From NCBI GenBank assembly GCA_023105745.1, contig JALGQZ010000002.1, positions 47,342,497 to 47,406,496 of the forward strand: a stretch of 64,000 bases of DNA, written 5' to 3'. The position numbers were made by a program, and so were the translations under genes. This stretch comes from Austropuccinia psidii (Eukaryota > Basidiomycota > Pucciniomycetes > Pucciniales > Sphaerophragmiaceae). Shown in pieces: positions 49,494 to 61,764 of this stretch. The notes below the pieces were generated by a model. The model was given only the letters and a program-made list of their open reading frames with translations, was not told the origin of the DNA and made no database searches. Within the stretch, counting starts at the first letter, position 1. Each line of letters begins with the position of its first letter.

Positions 49494-52400
49494 ATTGGAT
49501 ACTCCTCTGTAGGGGATAAAATAAGGCAGTACCTGGAAGGGGGAATTACAAGAAAACAGTTTAGAATTTATTTATGGCCTGTAAACCTTTCTCTTCTTGT
49601 GGGCTAGTATACTCTAGACTTCCCTTCCTAATGAGTCTGAATTATCTTGAATTTAACTCCACCATAATTTCAATTTATTTTATGGTGGCAGGGTCAGAAA
49701 GGTCTATCAAACAGACTCTTATTAGAGCTTTCTTGATCTTTTAATATAGCTTAATAAAGCCTTGATACAAAGAAATAATATAAAAGAACTGGAAACAAAG
49801 GTGAATGCCACCAATCACACTACTAACAGCTTGAATATGTGATAAACATCAAATGAAAACAATATTATAGCACTACCATAGTAAAATTTGAAAACAAGAA
49901 TAGAAAGTATATATATATCTTTGAGTTAATTTTAGTATATTTAACTACTTTTTTTATATCTAATGATTCTCTAAGGTTTTTCTATGAAACTCTTGATAAT
50001 ATTAATAAAACTCAAGAGTAATATGACTGTCCTCAGTAGAAAATATCATAAAGTTAATTATGATAACCACAAATTAATATAATTATTAAACATCATTATA
50101 ATGATAAAAAGATAAGAATTTTTACTATTAAATAATTTTAATAATAAGAAATTCTTGATAAGTATAATTAATTATAATTACTTTATGATTATTATAGCCA
50201 CTGAAAATCATAATAATGCAAAGTGTAAAGCTCTTAATAAGAAAATTACATAGGGAAAAAAATAAAATTTAACCACTTATAAATAATAAGAATATCATAG
50301 AATACTTGATCATAAACACTTTTAAGAGATAATTTTTATGGGTAAAGTTTATATAAAGAAGCTAATAATACATAAAAAAGATATAGAAATTCAGAGAAAA
50401 ATTACTTATAATATCTATCAAATACAATAAGTCAAATGCACCAGCTAAAGTATGAAGTAGTGTTTATAATTTGAAAAAATTCCAAAAATAAATATTTTAG
50501 AAGGAAAAACAAATTTTATGATAAAAATAAGATTTCAAGAATTTTTAGAGGAATTTGTGGATTTATAAGATACTTAAAGCCTCAATTTTATAAAATGAAG
50601 TAAATTATTGGTGATTAAAAAAATATAATCTTAATTCTAGTATTTCAATTCTTCAATGTAAAATTTATGAAGAATAAAATACTTAATAGTTACTTTAACA
50701 TGATAAGATTCTATAAATAATAGCATATAACCTGTTTTTAAGTGTCTGGTTTATTGAATGATGATGATTGACAAAAGCAGTGATTCAAAGGCTTATTCTA
50801 TTCCTTAATAGCAGATATCATAATAAATGATGGATATATAGGGCATGCTAAGAGAAAAACTAAAAAAATCACACTTAAAAATAGTGTTATTCTTAGCACC
50901 AACTAGCTTTAATCCTCTATTGAGCTTTTTATTTTCAATTTTTGATATATAATTTGTTTATTTATATTGAATCTTTCTACATTAACAGCTTAAAAATTAG
51001 CTTTAAAGCAAAAATATTTTCATTAAGATTTGTAATTAATTTTGTTCAAGAATAATTAAAAGAGGTCTTTTCAAAGCTAAATACCAGAGAATACTACTAA
51101 TAAGAGACACTTACCATTTTATGTCCACACAGATAACATTCAACTGTAATCTGTGAAAAAGCTGAAAGTAAATTCATTGAGAATTGGATTTTCTATGAGT
51201 TTTCAAGTTATTGCTATTTTTGCATATAAAAATAGCAATAAACACTAAATCTTAGCTTTTGCTAAGGTTTAAATGCATTCATATTTAATTTGAAGTTTAG
51301 TCAAGGTTAATGAAGCTTTTAAATCTTTTGAAATCTTGATTAAAAGCCTGAATATGGGGATTTATATCTTAACAGCTTATAATCTCTGTCCAAAAGAGGG
51401 ATAAACCAGTTTAAACTTTGATGTTTAAATAAAGTCTAATATTAAAGCTCAAATAAGATTGAAAATACTTCAATAGAGGAGTACAGCCTTATTTGAGCTC
51501 CTGAAGATCCCAAAAGTCATGTACTCTGGCACCATTTTTCCATTTTCCCTTTGTCTCACCTTTTTTGATGAATTTTGAGCATTTATTAATTTGGAGCCAT
51601 GAAATGGCTTTAAATCAATTTTAATTGAGCGCACACAGAATTTATGTCCTTTATGGAAAATTCTCAGCCTTTTAAGTAAATATAAACATTACCTCAAGCT
51701 TTACTTGATTTTTGTAAGTTTTCATAATCCTTATGCACTTCAAAATTGAGCTCAAATTAAACAATTTAAAAACTTGAGTAAAATTTGTAAAGCTGTGTAG
51801 TTTTACGGTGAGATTTCTATGGGCCTACCCTAGGTTAGTTTTGGTGTGGAGTCGGCAAATTACATAATACTTATAGCTTGGTTTATCAAAAATAAAGCCA
51901 TACTTATTTTTTCCTATTTTTTGTTTTCAATTCATTTGAAAAGTCAGTTTATGACTAAATCAAATTCATAAGAAGTTTTTTGTGGCCTGATGGGTATGTC
52001 ATACATACCTCACAGGTTCACATATTTTTCTAACCTGATGATATTTGGCATAAACTTGTTACAATAAACTATTCAAATTTCTCAATAAAAATTGATAGCT
52101 AGATGATTTTTCTTGAAGCTAAAATAATATGTGGTACAGCCTATTCATATAATATTGCTATAAATAAGAATATGATTTATAAGCTTTGATGATACTATAG
52201 ATCTTGAATTATTTTTAAGAAAGTATTTTTTTGACTATTTTCAATATTATCAGACTTTGAATTTTTCAATATGGAGTTAATTATAATATAATGTAGACCA
52301 AATTTAACTACTATTATGTATAAAAATCACCAAAAACAATTAGGATGATCCTTTATGCATGAGGAGATATCCCTCAGATGAGATATTAAGAGATTGAGCT

Positions 52401-53150
52401 CCCCTTTTTGAGCTGGGAAAAAATAGTAAAAAGGGGGAGATAGGACCTCCATTTATAGTTTTTGGGCCCTACATAGGATTGTAAAGGAAAGGCGAGTTAA
52501 AAATATCTTTCACGTATCCCATTTGGTTTTTTATCATGTGACCTGTATTATGAAATAAGTTTTGGTGGTGTTGGGTCATGTGATCTTTATTTCAATTGAG
52601 CTCTTGACTCTGTGGGGAAGCCTTAATTTTTTTCCTTTGTGAGTGATTGGATTTAATTGGGTTTCTGGAGACCTCATCTCCTGATGATTAAAATTCAATT
52701 CAGTTGAGTACTCATAAATAATGAATTTATTAGTAATAAAATTTCATATCCTTCCTGCTTATGTAATATTCATTTTGAAAATTCATATGACTTCTCTCTT
52801 TTCCCTCATTTCCATTTTGAATAATTCATTGAATTTTTTTTAATATCCCTCTATAAATATTCACTTGGCATCTTAAAAGCATAGATTTATTACAATTATC
52901 CTCCTTATTGGCATATTACTTATTAACTTCACCTATCCCCAATAGCTAAGCAAAGCCTTCCACCAGCAATACAGATTTCATGTTTAATAGAAATGTGTCA
53001 TAAATAACCTGTACTAAATTTGCAATGTCATTTGAATTAATCAATTTTTTATACCTTGAAATATCTATGATAAAGTCTTCATACCATATTTCCCTTTTTT
53101 AAGATATTGAGCCTCAGCTACACTAATTTATAGCTAAAATTCATTCAAGT
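49494..53150 (-). repeat. Degraded Ty3-B-like LTR, interrupted
   Basis: 49,494-49,750 resembles the start of the Ty3-B LTR as read on the plus strand (compare 'aggcagtacc' near 49,532 and 35,015). 52,330-52,510 resembles 35,815-35,950 ('ggacctccatttatag...ggccc'). Between them lies an old family A copy ending at 52,022. The right end is unclear. Confidence 0.45.
50745..52022 (-). repeat. Old family A LTR with leader remnant
   Basis: Ends on the plus strand with ATACATACCTCACAGGTTCACA, the counterpart of the family A LTR start; 51,790-51,850 aligns with 38,395-38,460. 50,755-50,800 ('gacaaaagcagtgattcaa') matches the Ty3-A3 leader at 36,862-36,880. Strongly diverged and shortened. Confidence 0.5.
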
Positions 53151-56100
53151 GATTTGAATTAAGTGTTCCTTATAATGTGACACCTATGAAGCCATAAGTC
53201 TGTGATAGAAAATTCTTCATGCATCATCATTCTAGCTCAGACCCTTTGTGATTTAGTAATACTTTACTACCCACTCAAAATGATCTTAAAAAAAATTGGA
53301 AGTTGAAATAAATACAAAGAAATGGAAAATTGGCTATAATTTTGGGTAAAAAAATCCTTCACACTTTTTAGTTCTGGATGGTAGAGTGGGGTGTCACATT
53401 ATAAGTAACAGCTTTTCTTACCCACCTATAAGATATTTTAGCTTGGAGGGATTGCTAATTTATAGTTTTATACTCCCAGGTTAGATAATAATGGTGCCTT
53501 AATTTAAATCAACAGTTTTCTCAAGCCACAAAAAAATTGAATCAATTTTCCATTAATAAAATATGGTCTAGGAGTACCACAGCATAATTACTTCGATGTA
53601 GATTTTTAAGGATGCCCTTGATTTTAATTCAGGTAATTTTAATTTTTCCCAAAAGGCTCTTCTTTAATTTTAGATGCTTTTTTGTTGTTTCTTGCTTCTC
53701 TTTTTTCCAATTAAGCAGTTGATTTTTGATCTTCAGAAACTTTAATCAGATTTTCAATTTTAGATATTGAAACAATTTAAGAGATATGGTCTCAAGTCCT
53801 GAAAACTGTTCTAAATGATCCAATAAACTGCAAAAGACTAATAAATGAAATTACTTTTATTATTGAGAAATTCTTCATGTGGGAAAAGTGCAACATCTTT
53901 TTGCTTTTTTATCAATTTTAATTTTCTTTGTTCAATGGATTGGTAAAGCTGACAGAAGAAGTATTAAAAATCATAAGGGTCATACCTGTTGATCATGTTG
54001 TGAGAATGAAATTGAGATAAAGGATGGACTGAATTGGTAGATAATGTCAATTCTGTTAAAAAGGAATTTTGCAAAGAAAAGGGAAAATTTAGGTAGAACA
54101 AATAATAATAAAATGTTATTTTTTCAGAAAACAAATTACATTGTAATAATATGTGGTAATATCTTTAAATAAAGCCTTTTCTATTTGAGTTCTTCCAGTT
54201 TTGGCAGTTTGGCCTAAGCGCTCAATAAATTTACCAAATAACTTCTCATCATCCCTAATTTTATCTATATACCCATTGTTGATGTTAGTTACATTTTTCC
54301 ATAAAAACTGGGACCAAATGAGGGTGACACAGATATATTAATTTAAGTATCAATGAAATGAAATGCAAATCAAAACATTGGATTTTTCATAATCAGCTTT
54401 ACCAAAAGAAATAGTACAATTACTCAAATATATTCAGAATATCTCACTCGATTTGTCTCAAGAATTTTCTCCTTTGAAAGTTCTAAAGACCTTCCTCTGT
54501 ACAAGAAATTATGTATTTAATCCTCAGAAACACTTTGAAATGAAGAACAGGACTGTTTTAAGAGAATCTGTAGAGGTTATTAGATTACATCTTTGTTGGT
54601 TAATTTTCACAAATAATAAAGCCACAGCTTAATTTAATGTCACAAATTTTCTTTGAACTAATATTTAAAGCTATAGATATTATTCTAAGAGCTCATTAAT
54701 GGATCTTATTTGAAAGAAGAATATTTTGTTGGATGTATATATATATGAAGAGCTTCCCCAGCTTCAAAGCCTTTGTAATCAATCAAAATGTCCTCATAAT
54801 TATCTGGTAGCTTAATAAACATGATAAGTGAATATTAATAATTAAAAAGGATCTATTGATATAAAGTAATTGTGAATACACTTAATGCAATATATTTTCA
54901 GCCTGTGACTCAAAACAGAGCACCATCAAGACATTCAAATATCATAAGAAATGGTATAGCAAGTACTGAACAAATATATTATATACAGGTATGAGTATAA
55001 ATAAGTAAATAACCCAATTAATGAGATACCATTTATATAAAAATTGGATGACAATGAGAAGAAATATAATTACTTTCAGCTTTGATGAATAAGAAAGGAG
55101 TAAAGACTTTTTTTTTACCTCTCATCTAGCTTATTCATATTTTCTGAAAGCCCGGTTAGGAGGGTATTATTCTTGAATATCTAAGTGATCGCTATCCAAT
55201 GGTATCATTGACCTTCTAGTAGAACCCCTACTTTAAGAAATACCATACCCACCTCTTTAATCCAAAATAAAGCGCTTAAAGGTCTAAGAGGGCTTGTAAA
55301 AAACTGTACAGAAGTATAACCAAATTGAAGTCATGAGAAGGTGAATTTATTTGAGATAAATTGGACAGCTTTATTGCTAGAGCTGGCTAAAAGATCTTGG
55401 TTCAAAAGATTTTGTAGAAAAATATAGGATTTTTGAGAATTGTAATATAAAGAAGCCCCTTTATTTTTTCCATATATTGATAAAGATGTATTTAAAATGA
55501 TATAGAATTCAGGAGCTCATAAATCTATGAATTTCTGTATCATTGGAACTCTGATATCTTCAAAATCAACAGAGATATATGGATTAAAATTTTTTGAAGC
55601 CACATACCAATGTACAAGAATACATCACAAAGCTTCAAGCCCTCATAAATTCTGGTATTATTGAGAAAATAAATCATGAGGAATACCAAAGCAAAGAGAT
55701 AATGAAACCCTTAAGCTCTGTCCCCTTGTATTCTTAATATCTCAAAAGCGTACTTAGGTATCTGGCTTGGAAGATTTTTGACCAATACTCCTCAGTACTA
55801 AAACTGTACTATCTGGTACTGGTTTAATACTTGAAATAATGGTAGTTTAGATCTTAAAACCACCCTTATTGACTGATATCAGTTATTCAAACACTTTGGC
55901 TACTGTATAACAGTTCTTAAGTGTCCTGTTGAGAGATTTTCATTCTTTGCTGATCCATAATGATTATTTGGCGTCCCAAAACCACAATTCTGACTATACT
56001 GATGTCAGAATTAATGGTAAAAAACCAAAAATAAGCCTCCATAGCTGAAATCTTCACTCTTAAGACGTGTTAAGGGACTTTAAGCCCCTTAAAAATCCCA

Positions 56101-56967
56101 AAAAGCTATCAAAGAAGGCATTTTCTCACTGGAAAAGGACGTCATCATCTTATTTTTTTGTATTATTACATGGTAAAACTGTGTCTAGGCAGTAGTTCCC
56201 TTAAAATACCATTGATATAATTAGATATAATATCTATTTTATTTATTCAATCTGTATATTCATATCTAATTACTTAGAAAAAGGCTCTAAGTATATTAAT
56301 TACCACTGTTATCATATCAAAGCAGAATCTTCTTTTATATATTTTAAACTATTTTCACCATGTCACATTCATAGTGTTAGCTTTTATTCATTGTTTTTAA
56401 GCTACTAAATAGAATCAACCTGAAAACTATACTTTTATCTTGAATCATTCTCAAGTGCCGAGCCTCTGAAAAGGAGTAAACTTGATCAAAGTCACCCAAA
56501 ATACCTTCAATTTATGATATGTAATTTTTGGGGTTTTTATTAAGGATTTATGTTAAAAAATGGGGATTCATATGGAATGATTAATCAAAACTTATTGAGA
56601 TTATAAAAGAAATATTTAAGCTTATCAATTTTAAAGAAAGGATATTATATCAATACTGATAGTCCTGAAGTTAGAAATATGAAACTAATGCATTTTTATG
56701 AAACTTGGAACTGGAATTCTTGATACAAAAATCAGTAAAAGAAAGAAAAAATTGTATTTTTAAAAGGAGTCTTCAATCAAGGTAATTAAGTATAAGACAC
56801 TGAGCTTTCAATTATGGAACCTGTTATATAAAGTCTTAAATCTCAAAGATAATAAAAGAAGACAAAAAATAGACAGAATATAAGGTAAGAATCTCTATAT
56901 TTGTATTTGAGGCTCAATAAGAGTTTTAATACCCCATGAGGAGTCTTTTGGATTTTAAAAATCAATA
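53151..56967. other. AT-rich region without recognisable genes
   Basis: No reading frame or repeat I can support. Base composition is like the rest of the transposon-rich part. Confidence 0.55.
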
Positions 56968-57125
56968 TTAGGGGGTGTCAAAGTCACCAAATCCCGCCTT
57001 AAAATAACACGGGATTTGGAACCCAAATCCCAACACTAAATCCCAGGTTTTTAATGTGCAAATCCCATGGCATTTTAACTGAGTCCCCTGGTATTTTGAC
57101 CCAATCCCATGCATCTGGGATTTAA
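56968..57125 (+). mobile_element. Candidate DNA transposon left end with subterminal repeats
   Basis: TTA (a PIF/Harbinger-type target) followed by GGGGGTGTCAAAGTCACC, then about seven copies of AAATCCC or its complement within 140 bp (near 56,989, 57,012, 57,025, 57,040, 57,060, 57,100 and 57,117). Clustered short motifs like these are typical transposase or Myb binding zones at transposon ends. The matching right end was not found in the window. Confidence 0.5.
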
Positions 57126-57250
57126 CCTTGAAACCTAACCCAAATGAGTACTCACAATTCATACCTGTACAACATATTCTTCTACACTCCATTTTGGCCA
57201 ATCTGACCAAACAGCTTACAGTCCATTTATACTTCATCATCCATATAATA

Positions 57251-58482
57251 ATGCCTCGATCCAAAGCAAGACAAATCAAGACAGATATGAAGATCACCTC
57301 TGGCCTGCCTCATCCATCAGGTCACTTAATACGTACAGATTATTTAACCATAATTAATTGGCTTTCAGTCAAATCCAATTTTGAGTCATGTTTGGGTACT
57401 AGCGGTTCAACAACTATTGGAAGACCTCCTTCCTCAAAGCAGAATGGGTTTCAGCTTATGGCCATTGAGGTCAACAAAAAATCACAAAATTGCCTAAACC
57501 TTAGTTCAAGCAGCATCCAAGATCAATGGCGCACATATAAAAAGAAATATATGGCAGCAAAAAAATTCGAAAATTTAACTGGGGCTGAAATAACAAAAGA
57601 AGATGAGAGTAAAGGAATAAAATCAATGAGTGAAAAGCTGGAAAGTATGTGTCCTTTCTATGCAGAAATGGATGTGCTCTTTGGCCACAAGCCCAATGTC
57701 ACTCCCATTGCAAGCTATGATTCACAAGAAAAAGACAGTTTCAATGGTGATGATGATGATGTTTTGCTTGATAAGGTAAGTTATCATCTATTCCTTTTTT
57801 TACCTTGGATAATTAAAGCTCATTTGCTTTTCAAAGGAGAATAATCGCTTGGATTCACCTCACAATCTGGATCCTTTGCTTAATAATGATGATAACTTGG
57901 TTCCAGTGGAAGAACTTCAAGATGATTCAGTAAGTACATTTGAGAGTGATATGTATTCACTCCAATATTGATTATTTCTCCTTTGACCAGCAAAGTAAAT
58001 CCATAATGCATTCAACACAAAAGTGTAATCAAGCCATGACACCCAACTTGAATGACAAGAGTGTTTCTAGGAAAAGGTTGCTGGATATTTTTGCGCCTAC
58101 TTATGCAAATTTACTTGAATCATGGAACAAAGGTATGACTTTCAATTATGGTTACTATGATGAATCTTACTGACTAAATTCATGCTGATTAGCCCGTGAA
58201 ATAAGTGATAATGCACGTTTGGAGTGGGACAGGGAGAGGTGCAATGAAGAGAAAGTGTGCAACATGGAAAAACAAAGGTTTGAAGAAGTCAAGTTACAAA
58301 AGCAAATGGAGTCTGATGAGAAGCAACATGCAAAGAAACAGGATTTTGAAAAAGAAAAGTGGAATCGGGAATGTGAACTTAAGGAAAAGCAATGCCAGAT
58401 GGATCTCACTATTGCAGATTTGTCATCAAGCAGGCCAATTGCTGAGTTGGAACGAATTCTGGCATTGATAAATAAAAAATGA
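57251..58482 (+). CDS. Myb/SANT-like DNA-binding protein, four exons
   Basis: Proposed exons 57,251-57,775, 57,837-57,929, 57,991-58,132 and 58,193-58,482. All introns are GT-AG and 60-61 bp long, and the joined frame (1,050 nt, 349 aa) is open to TGA. Residues 1-10 are basic (MPRSKARQIK). About 25-120 form a Myb/SANT-like trihelix-type domain with spaced Trp (DYLTIINWLSVKSNFE; QDQWRTYKKKYMAAKKFENLTG). An acidic stretch (DDDDVLLDK) follows, and the C-terminus from about 255 is a charged Glu/Lys/Gln-rich coiled coil. Proteins of this build are abundant in rusts and accompany PIF/Harbinger transposases, which need a Myb-like partner for nuclear import and end binding. The adjacent AAATCCC-rich end and the HARBI1 gene at the right edge fit this; the role is inferred. 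The in-frame ATG at 57,128 would add 41 residues. Confidence 0.8.
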
Positions 58483-59030
58483 CATATTAGGTATATGTCA
58501 GGTGATCATTTGATTCATAGGGATTTGTCAAAGACAATTGATGTTTATTTGGAAATCTTATTATTTTTTGAAAGAGGATTGCAATTTATGACAACATTGA
58601 AAATTTGTTCAAGTTTGGCATCATAATGTCATGTTCCAAATATCCATGCCTGCGTTTCAACCAATTGCATTCAAAGGTGTTCTTGAAATTAAGATTTGGT
58701 GGTGAATTTCTGCCAAATAAGGGTGGTTTGTGCCCTAGTTTTTTGTCTGTCATTTGGCTCATTTCCTGTAAGTTGTATTTAATTGAATGATCCATTTGCT
58801 TCCTTATTCTTGATTTTTTTATTATTTTGGTATTTCATATTTTCTTTTTTTGGACATTTCCTTATGTTGATTTCTTTGATCATATTCTCATTATCCATTG
58901 TGTTTATCTGATTTATTTTCCTTTTTATTGTGTTTGATGTGATTTTGATTAATGTGTTTGCCAATTTCCCATTTGGTGTTTGGGTTTGAACTTTGGATTG
59001 AATTCTCTCACTTTATTATAATTTCTTTTT
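58483..59030. other. 3' flank of the Myb-like gene
   Basis: T-rich, no supported gene; probably the 3' UTR and spacer. Confidence 0.5.
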
Positions 59031-59470
59031 ATTTCTTTGGGTTGGTTGAATTGTCTTTAAATTTTTTCAATTTCATTTTATTTTTATTTCTTTGCCTTTT
59101 TTTTGGGGGGGGGGTGGGTTGAATTTTCTTTAAATTTTTTAAATTTCATGTTAGTTTTATTTCTTTGGGTTGTTTCTTTTTGTTTGGGGTTAGTTCAATT
59201 TTGGTTAAATTTTTTCAATTTCTTTTTATTTTGATTTATTTGTCTTTTTTATTTTTTTTTGGGGTGGGTTGAATTTGCTGTGATTTTTTTATATTTCCTG
59301 TTATTTTTATTTCTTCTCGTGGTTTCTTTTTCTTTTAGGTTAGTTCAATCTTCTTTTAATTTTATCAATTTCCTTTTATTTTTATTTCTTTCGCTGGTCT
59401 CTCTCTTTTTGGGGTGGGTTGAATGTTCTTTAATTTTTTTAAATTTCATTTTATATTTAGTCAAAGAACA
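59031..59470. repeat. About 75-bp minisatellite with two alternating unit types
   Basis: Six units starting near 59,040, 59,113, 59,187, 59,262, 59,338 and 59,412. Each opens with a G-run plus GGTTgAATT or GGTTAGTTCAAT, then 'tttaaattttttcaatttc...tttttatttcttt'. Units with GGGTTGAAT and GGTTAGTTCAAT alternate from the second on, suggesting a 150-bp higher-order period. Confidence 0.8.
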
Positions 59471-59825
59471 ATGCTTTTTTAGATTTTGTTAATTGGGATC
59501 AATGGCGATATTTCTACTTCCATTGTTTTCTCAACAGTAATAATCACACCTTATGTTCTATCTGGGTGCTTTTTAGTTGCATTGCAATTGCTTTTCGTCA
59601 ACAAGGGTATTGAAGGTGAGTCTTCCAAATTGTTTCTCTTTTTCCACAGGTAACTCTTGGGAAGCAACACCTCCGTGTCAGACCAGCCTTTTGTGGCGAG
59701 CTCCTTTTCGTTCGGAAGAGGCTGATGTCTCAATACCTCAAGAAAATGGCTCACTTTCTTGGATTGCTCATAACTAGAAAGTGAGCGGTTGTCCGTTTAC
59801 ATCAAGAACTCACCTCATCGACGTT
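59471..59825. other. CpG-richer segment, possible gene fragment
   Basis: Sequence character changes to mixed composition with many CpG. Open frames exist on both strands (59,577-59,777 plus; 59,551-59,754 minus), but I recognise neither. Confidence 0.35.
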
Positions 59826-59827
59826 GA

Positions 59828-60240
59828 TGGCACAAATTCATGCTGCGGAAAGCCAAGGTTTGTTGCTTCTTGCTTTGATATGTTGGCTAGTTGGTTGATC
59901 TAATAAATATGAATGTTTTCTTATTGCAGCCAAATTGATTGCAGACAACTGCAAATCCCTTTCTGTTTACGATCAGACGGATCAGTTATTGAGCACTGTT
60001 GCAGAATACCAATTTTGGGGGTTGTTGGGGAAACTGGATCAGGAAAAATCACCCAATTTCATCTCTACCTTCATGTAGGGTTCTTGACGACATTGCTGCA
60101 AGGGCGCAGGGATCGAGGTACGCCTTTGGGATATTCTAGTCATTCCTCTCTTCATTCAATGTTCTTTATGCTCTTGGACCTCTCAACGTGCGCAATTAGA
60201 TGAACGATGGGCGTGTTTCCAATGAATCCAATTGCGCTGA
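59828..60240 (+). pseudogene. DEAH-box RNA helicase fragment
   Basis: 59,828-59,857 (MAQIHAAESQ) joins over a GT-AG intron (59,858-59,929, ending TTATTGCAG) to AKLIADNCKSLSVYDQTDQL, the segment that precedes motif I in DEAH-box helicases (DHX8/DHX16/PRP2 type). Near 60,016-60,021 a G-run shifts the frame, after which Walker A reads GETGSGK (60,030-60,047 plus the preceding Val-Gly), followed by Ile in place of the usual Thr. 60,150-60,240 holds text like the HA2 region (LYALGPLN; GVFPMNPIALRKL), so the helicase core between them is missing. The retained intron argues for DNA-level copying, not an mRNA copy. Exact parent helicase not determined. Confidence 0.55.
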
Positions 60241-60440
60241 GAAAACTCAAGCAAGCTACAGTTGGAATCAAGCTAAATAAATCAAAGGATGGCAAACAAA
60301 AAAAGGAAAAAAAACCAAACTCAAAATCACTCATCACTGGGGAATCAAACGATAGTGGTCTTTTACAGCCACATGCTGATGACCTAACAAAAAATGAGCA
60401 AGTGGATGAAGAGTGGGTTCCTTTCTGTTTTGATTCTTAA
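60207..60440 (+). other. Lys-rich open stretch of unknown nature
   Basis: Plus-strand open frame MGVFPMNPIALRKLKQATVG followed by a Lys-rich segment and an acidic end. Its first part may belong to the helicase fragment. No domain recognised; it may be a chance open frame in a composite gene-fragment region. Confidence 0.25.
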
Positions 60441-60596
60441 CTGTCACTTGCTTTTACCACAAACATAACCTTTTCACCTAAATCATCGTGGCTTATTGCT
60501 TGTTGGCCTTATTTAGAGAACCTGAAGATGATGATGCTCACATGTGTACAGAAACTTTACTCAACAGACCAACACTCTTGACATCAATACACACAC

Positions 60597-61254
60597 ATGG
60601 ATGATGCTATTGGCCAAACTACCAGCGCTATCTTAGGGCTGACTAAACCTACTTCGCAACCTAAATCAGCTTCAGCTAAATCTCTCAAATCAGCTGGAAA
60701 TCGATGGGGTCAAGCTATGGCAAACATGTCCTCTTATGATAGAATGCGTCAATTGGCGTTATATCTTTTATGTTGGGGTGAAGGCGCTCAAGTTTGCTTT
60801 ATGCCAGAATGTCTTTGCTTCATCTTCAAATGTGCAGATGACTATTATTGCTCAAGAGAATGTCAAGATAGAATTGAACCAGCCCCTGAAGGTCTTTATC
60901 TTAGATCCGTCATTGGACCTCTTTATAGATTCTTTAGAGATCAATTTTACGAACACCCTGATGGAGTTTTCGTTAGAAGAGAAAAGGATCATGAAGATAT
61001 TTTTGGCTATGATGATATTACCTCGCTCTTTTGGTATCCTGAAGGTATCGCTAAATTCACTTTAAATGATAGAGTAAGAAAACCCTTTGTTTGCTTTTCT
61101 TCATAACAATCATAATCTCCTAACTTGAAAACTTATTACTTTATTTCATTACATCATTTAGACTAGATTAGTTGATATCTCTCCTGCGCAAAGGTACATG
61201 AAATTTGATAAAATTGAATGGAGACAAGCTTTTTTTGACCAAACAATCTCTTGA
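60597..61254 (+). pseudogene. FKS1: 1,3-beta-glucan synthase fragment (FKS1 domain 1)
   Basis: Exons 60,597-61,073 and 61,162-61,254, with a GT-AG intron (GTAAGA...TTTAG). It encodes about 189 residues from DDAIGQT through NRWGQAMANMSSYDRMRQL, LYLLCWGEGAQVCFMPECLC, the Cys-rich CADDYYCSRECQDRIEPAPE, FGYDDITSLFWYPEGIAKF and, in exon 2, TRLVDISPAQRYMKFDKIEW to RQAFF, then DQTIS and a stop. This is the N-terminal cytosolic domain of the plasma-membrane synthase of the cell-wall glucan. Intact proteins are roughly ten times longer and start well before this point, so both ends are missing. The residues are well conserved, so the copy is young or constrained. The 3' break falls in a short inverted repeat (61,237-61,271). 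Confidence 0.9.
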
Positions 61255-61271
61255 AAAGAGATCGTTTGGTC
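61237..61271. repeat. Inverted repeat at the glucan synthase break point
   Basis: GACCAAACAATCTCTT and AAGAGATCGTTTGGTC: 16-bp arms with one mismatch around a GAA loop. The left arm supplies the last codons and stop of the truncated frame, where the homologous reading frame ends. Confidence 0.8.
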
Positions 61272-61764
61272 ATTTAATCGTCAATTTTAATTGAATTTGG
61301 GTCTTACATATTAGTTTTTATTGGTTCTTCACCGCTTAAAAGTTAGTCATCCATTCTATTCAAAACAAACAACCCTTTTCTAATCAATCTATTTCAATCA
61401 ATCAATTTATAGTGCTTGAGCCATTTACACTCTACCAAATCAACGCTTACCTGCAAAAGAAATGCAGTGGTATTCATTCTCCTATTTGATTTGTAGCCAA
61501 GACAAAATGAGTACTGGCTTTGAATCACCTTTAAGATTTTAGGATGCTGTATATAGAACACAAACGTCGAAATTGTCAAACGGCAGTAATTGCAGCAGGT
61601 GCTGATGAAGCACCTGCTGCCCAGATTAATTCTGATTATATCTATTCCTTTTTTATGATATTAATCTCACATCCTCATGCTGACTACCTTATGTGTTTCC
61701 TTTTTAAAATGCCTCTTCAAATAATTACCCTAAATGATCATACTGATCATTTTTTTATATTGTT
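61255..61764. other. Spacer with a hairpin
   Basis: No gene recognised. 61,592-61,620 is a perfect hairpin: GCAGCAGGTGCT, loop GATGA, AGCACCTGCTGC. Confidence 0.5.
61592..61620. repeat. Perfect 12-bp stem hairpin
   Basis: Twelve paired bases, eight of them G-C, with a 5-nt loop, in otherwise AT-rich DNA. Function unknown. Confidence 0.75.

Noticed and set aside
58167..58409. Ser-rich minus-strand frame
   Set aside because: Antisense to exon 4 of the Myb-like gene (coiled-coil Glu/Lys codons read backwards).
58586..58964. Open frames on both strands after the Myb-like gene
   Set aside because: Short, T- or N/K-rich, no motif, no splice context; most likely 3' flank.
59551..59754. 67-codon minus-strand frame (starting MSHFLEVLRHQPLPNEKELA)
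   Set aside because: Looks gene-like in composition, but I recognise no family and it overlaps an equally open plus-strand frame, so I did not call a gene.
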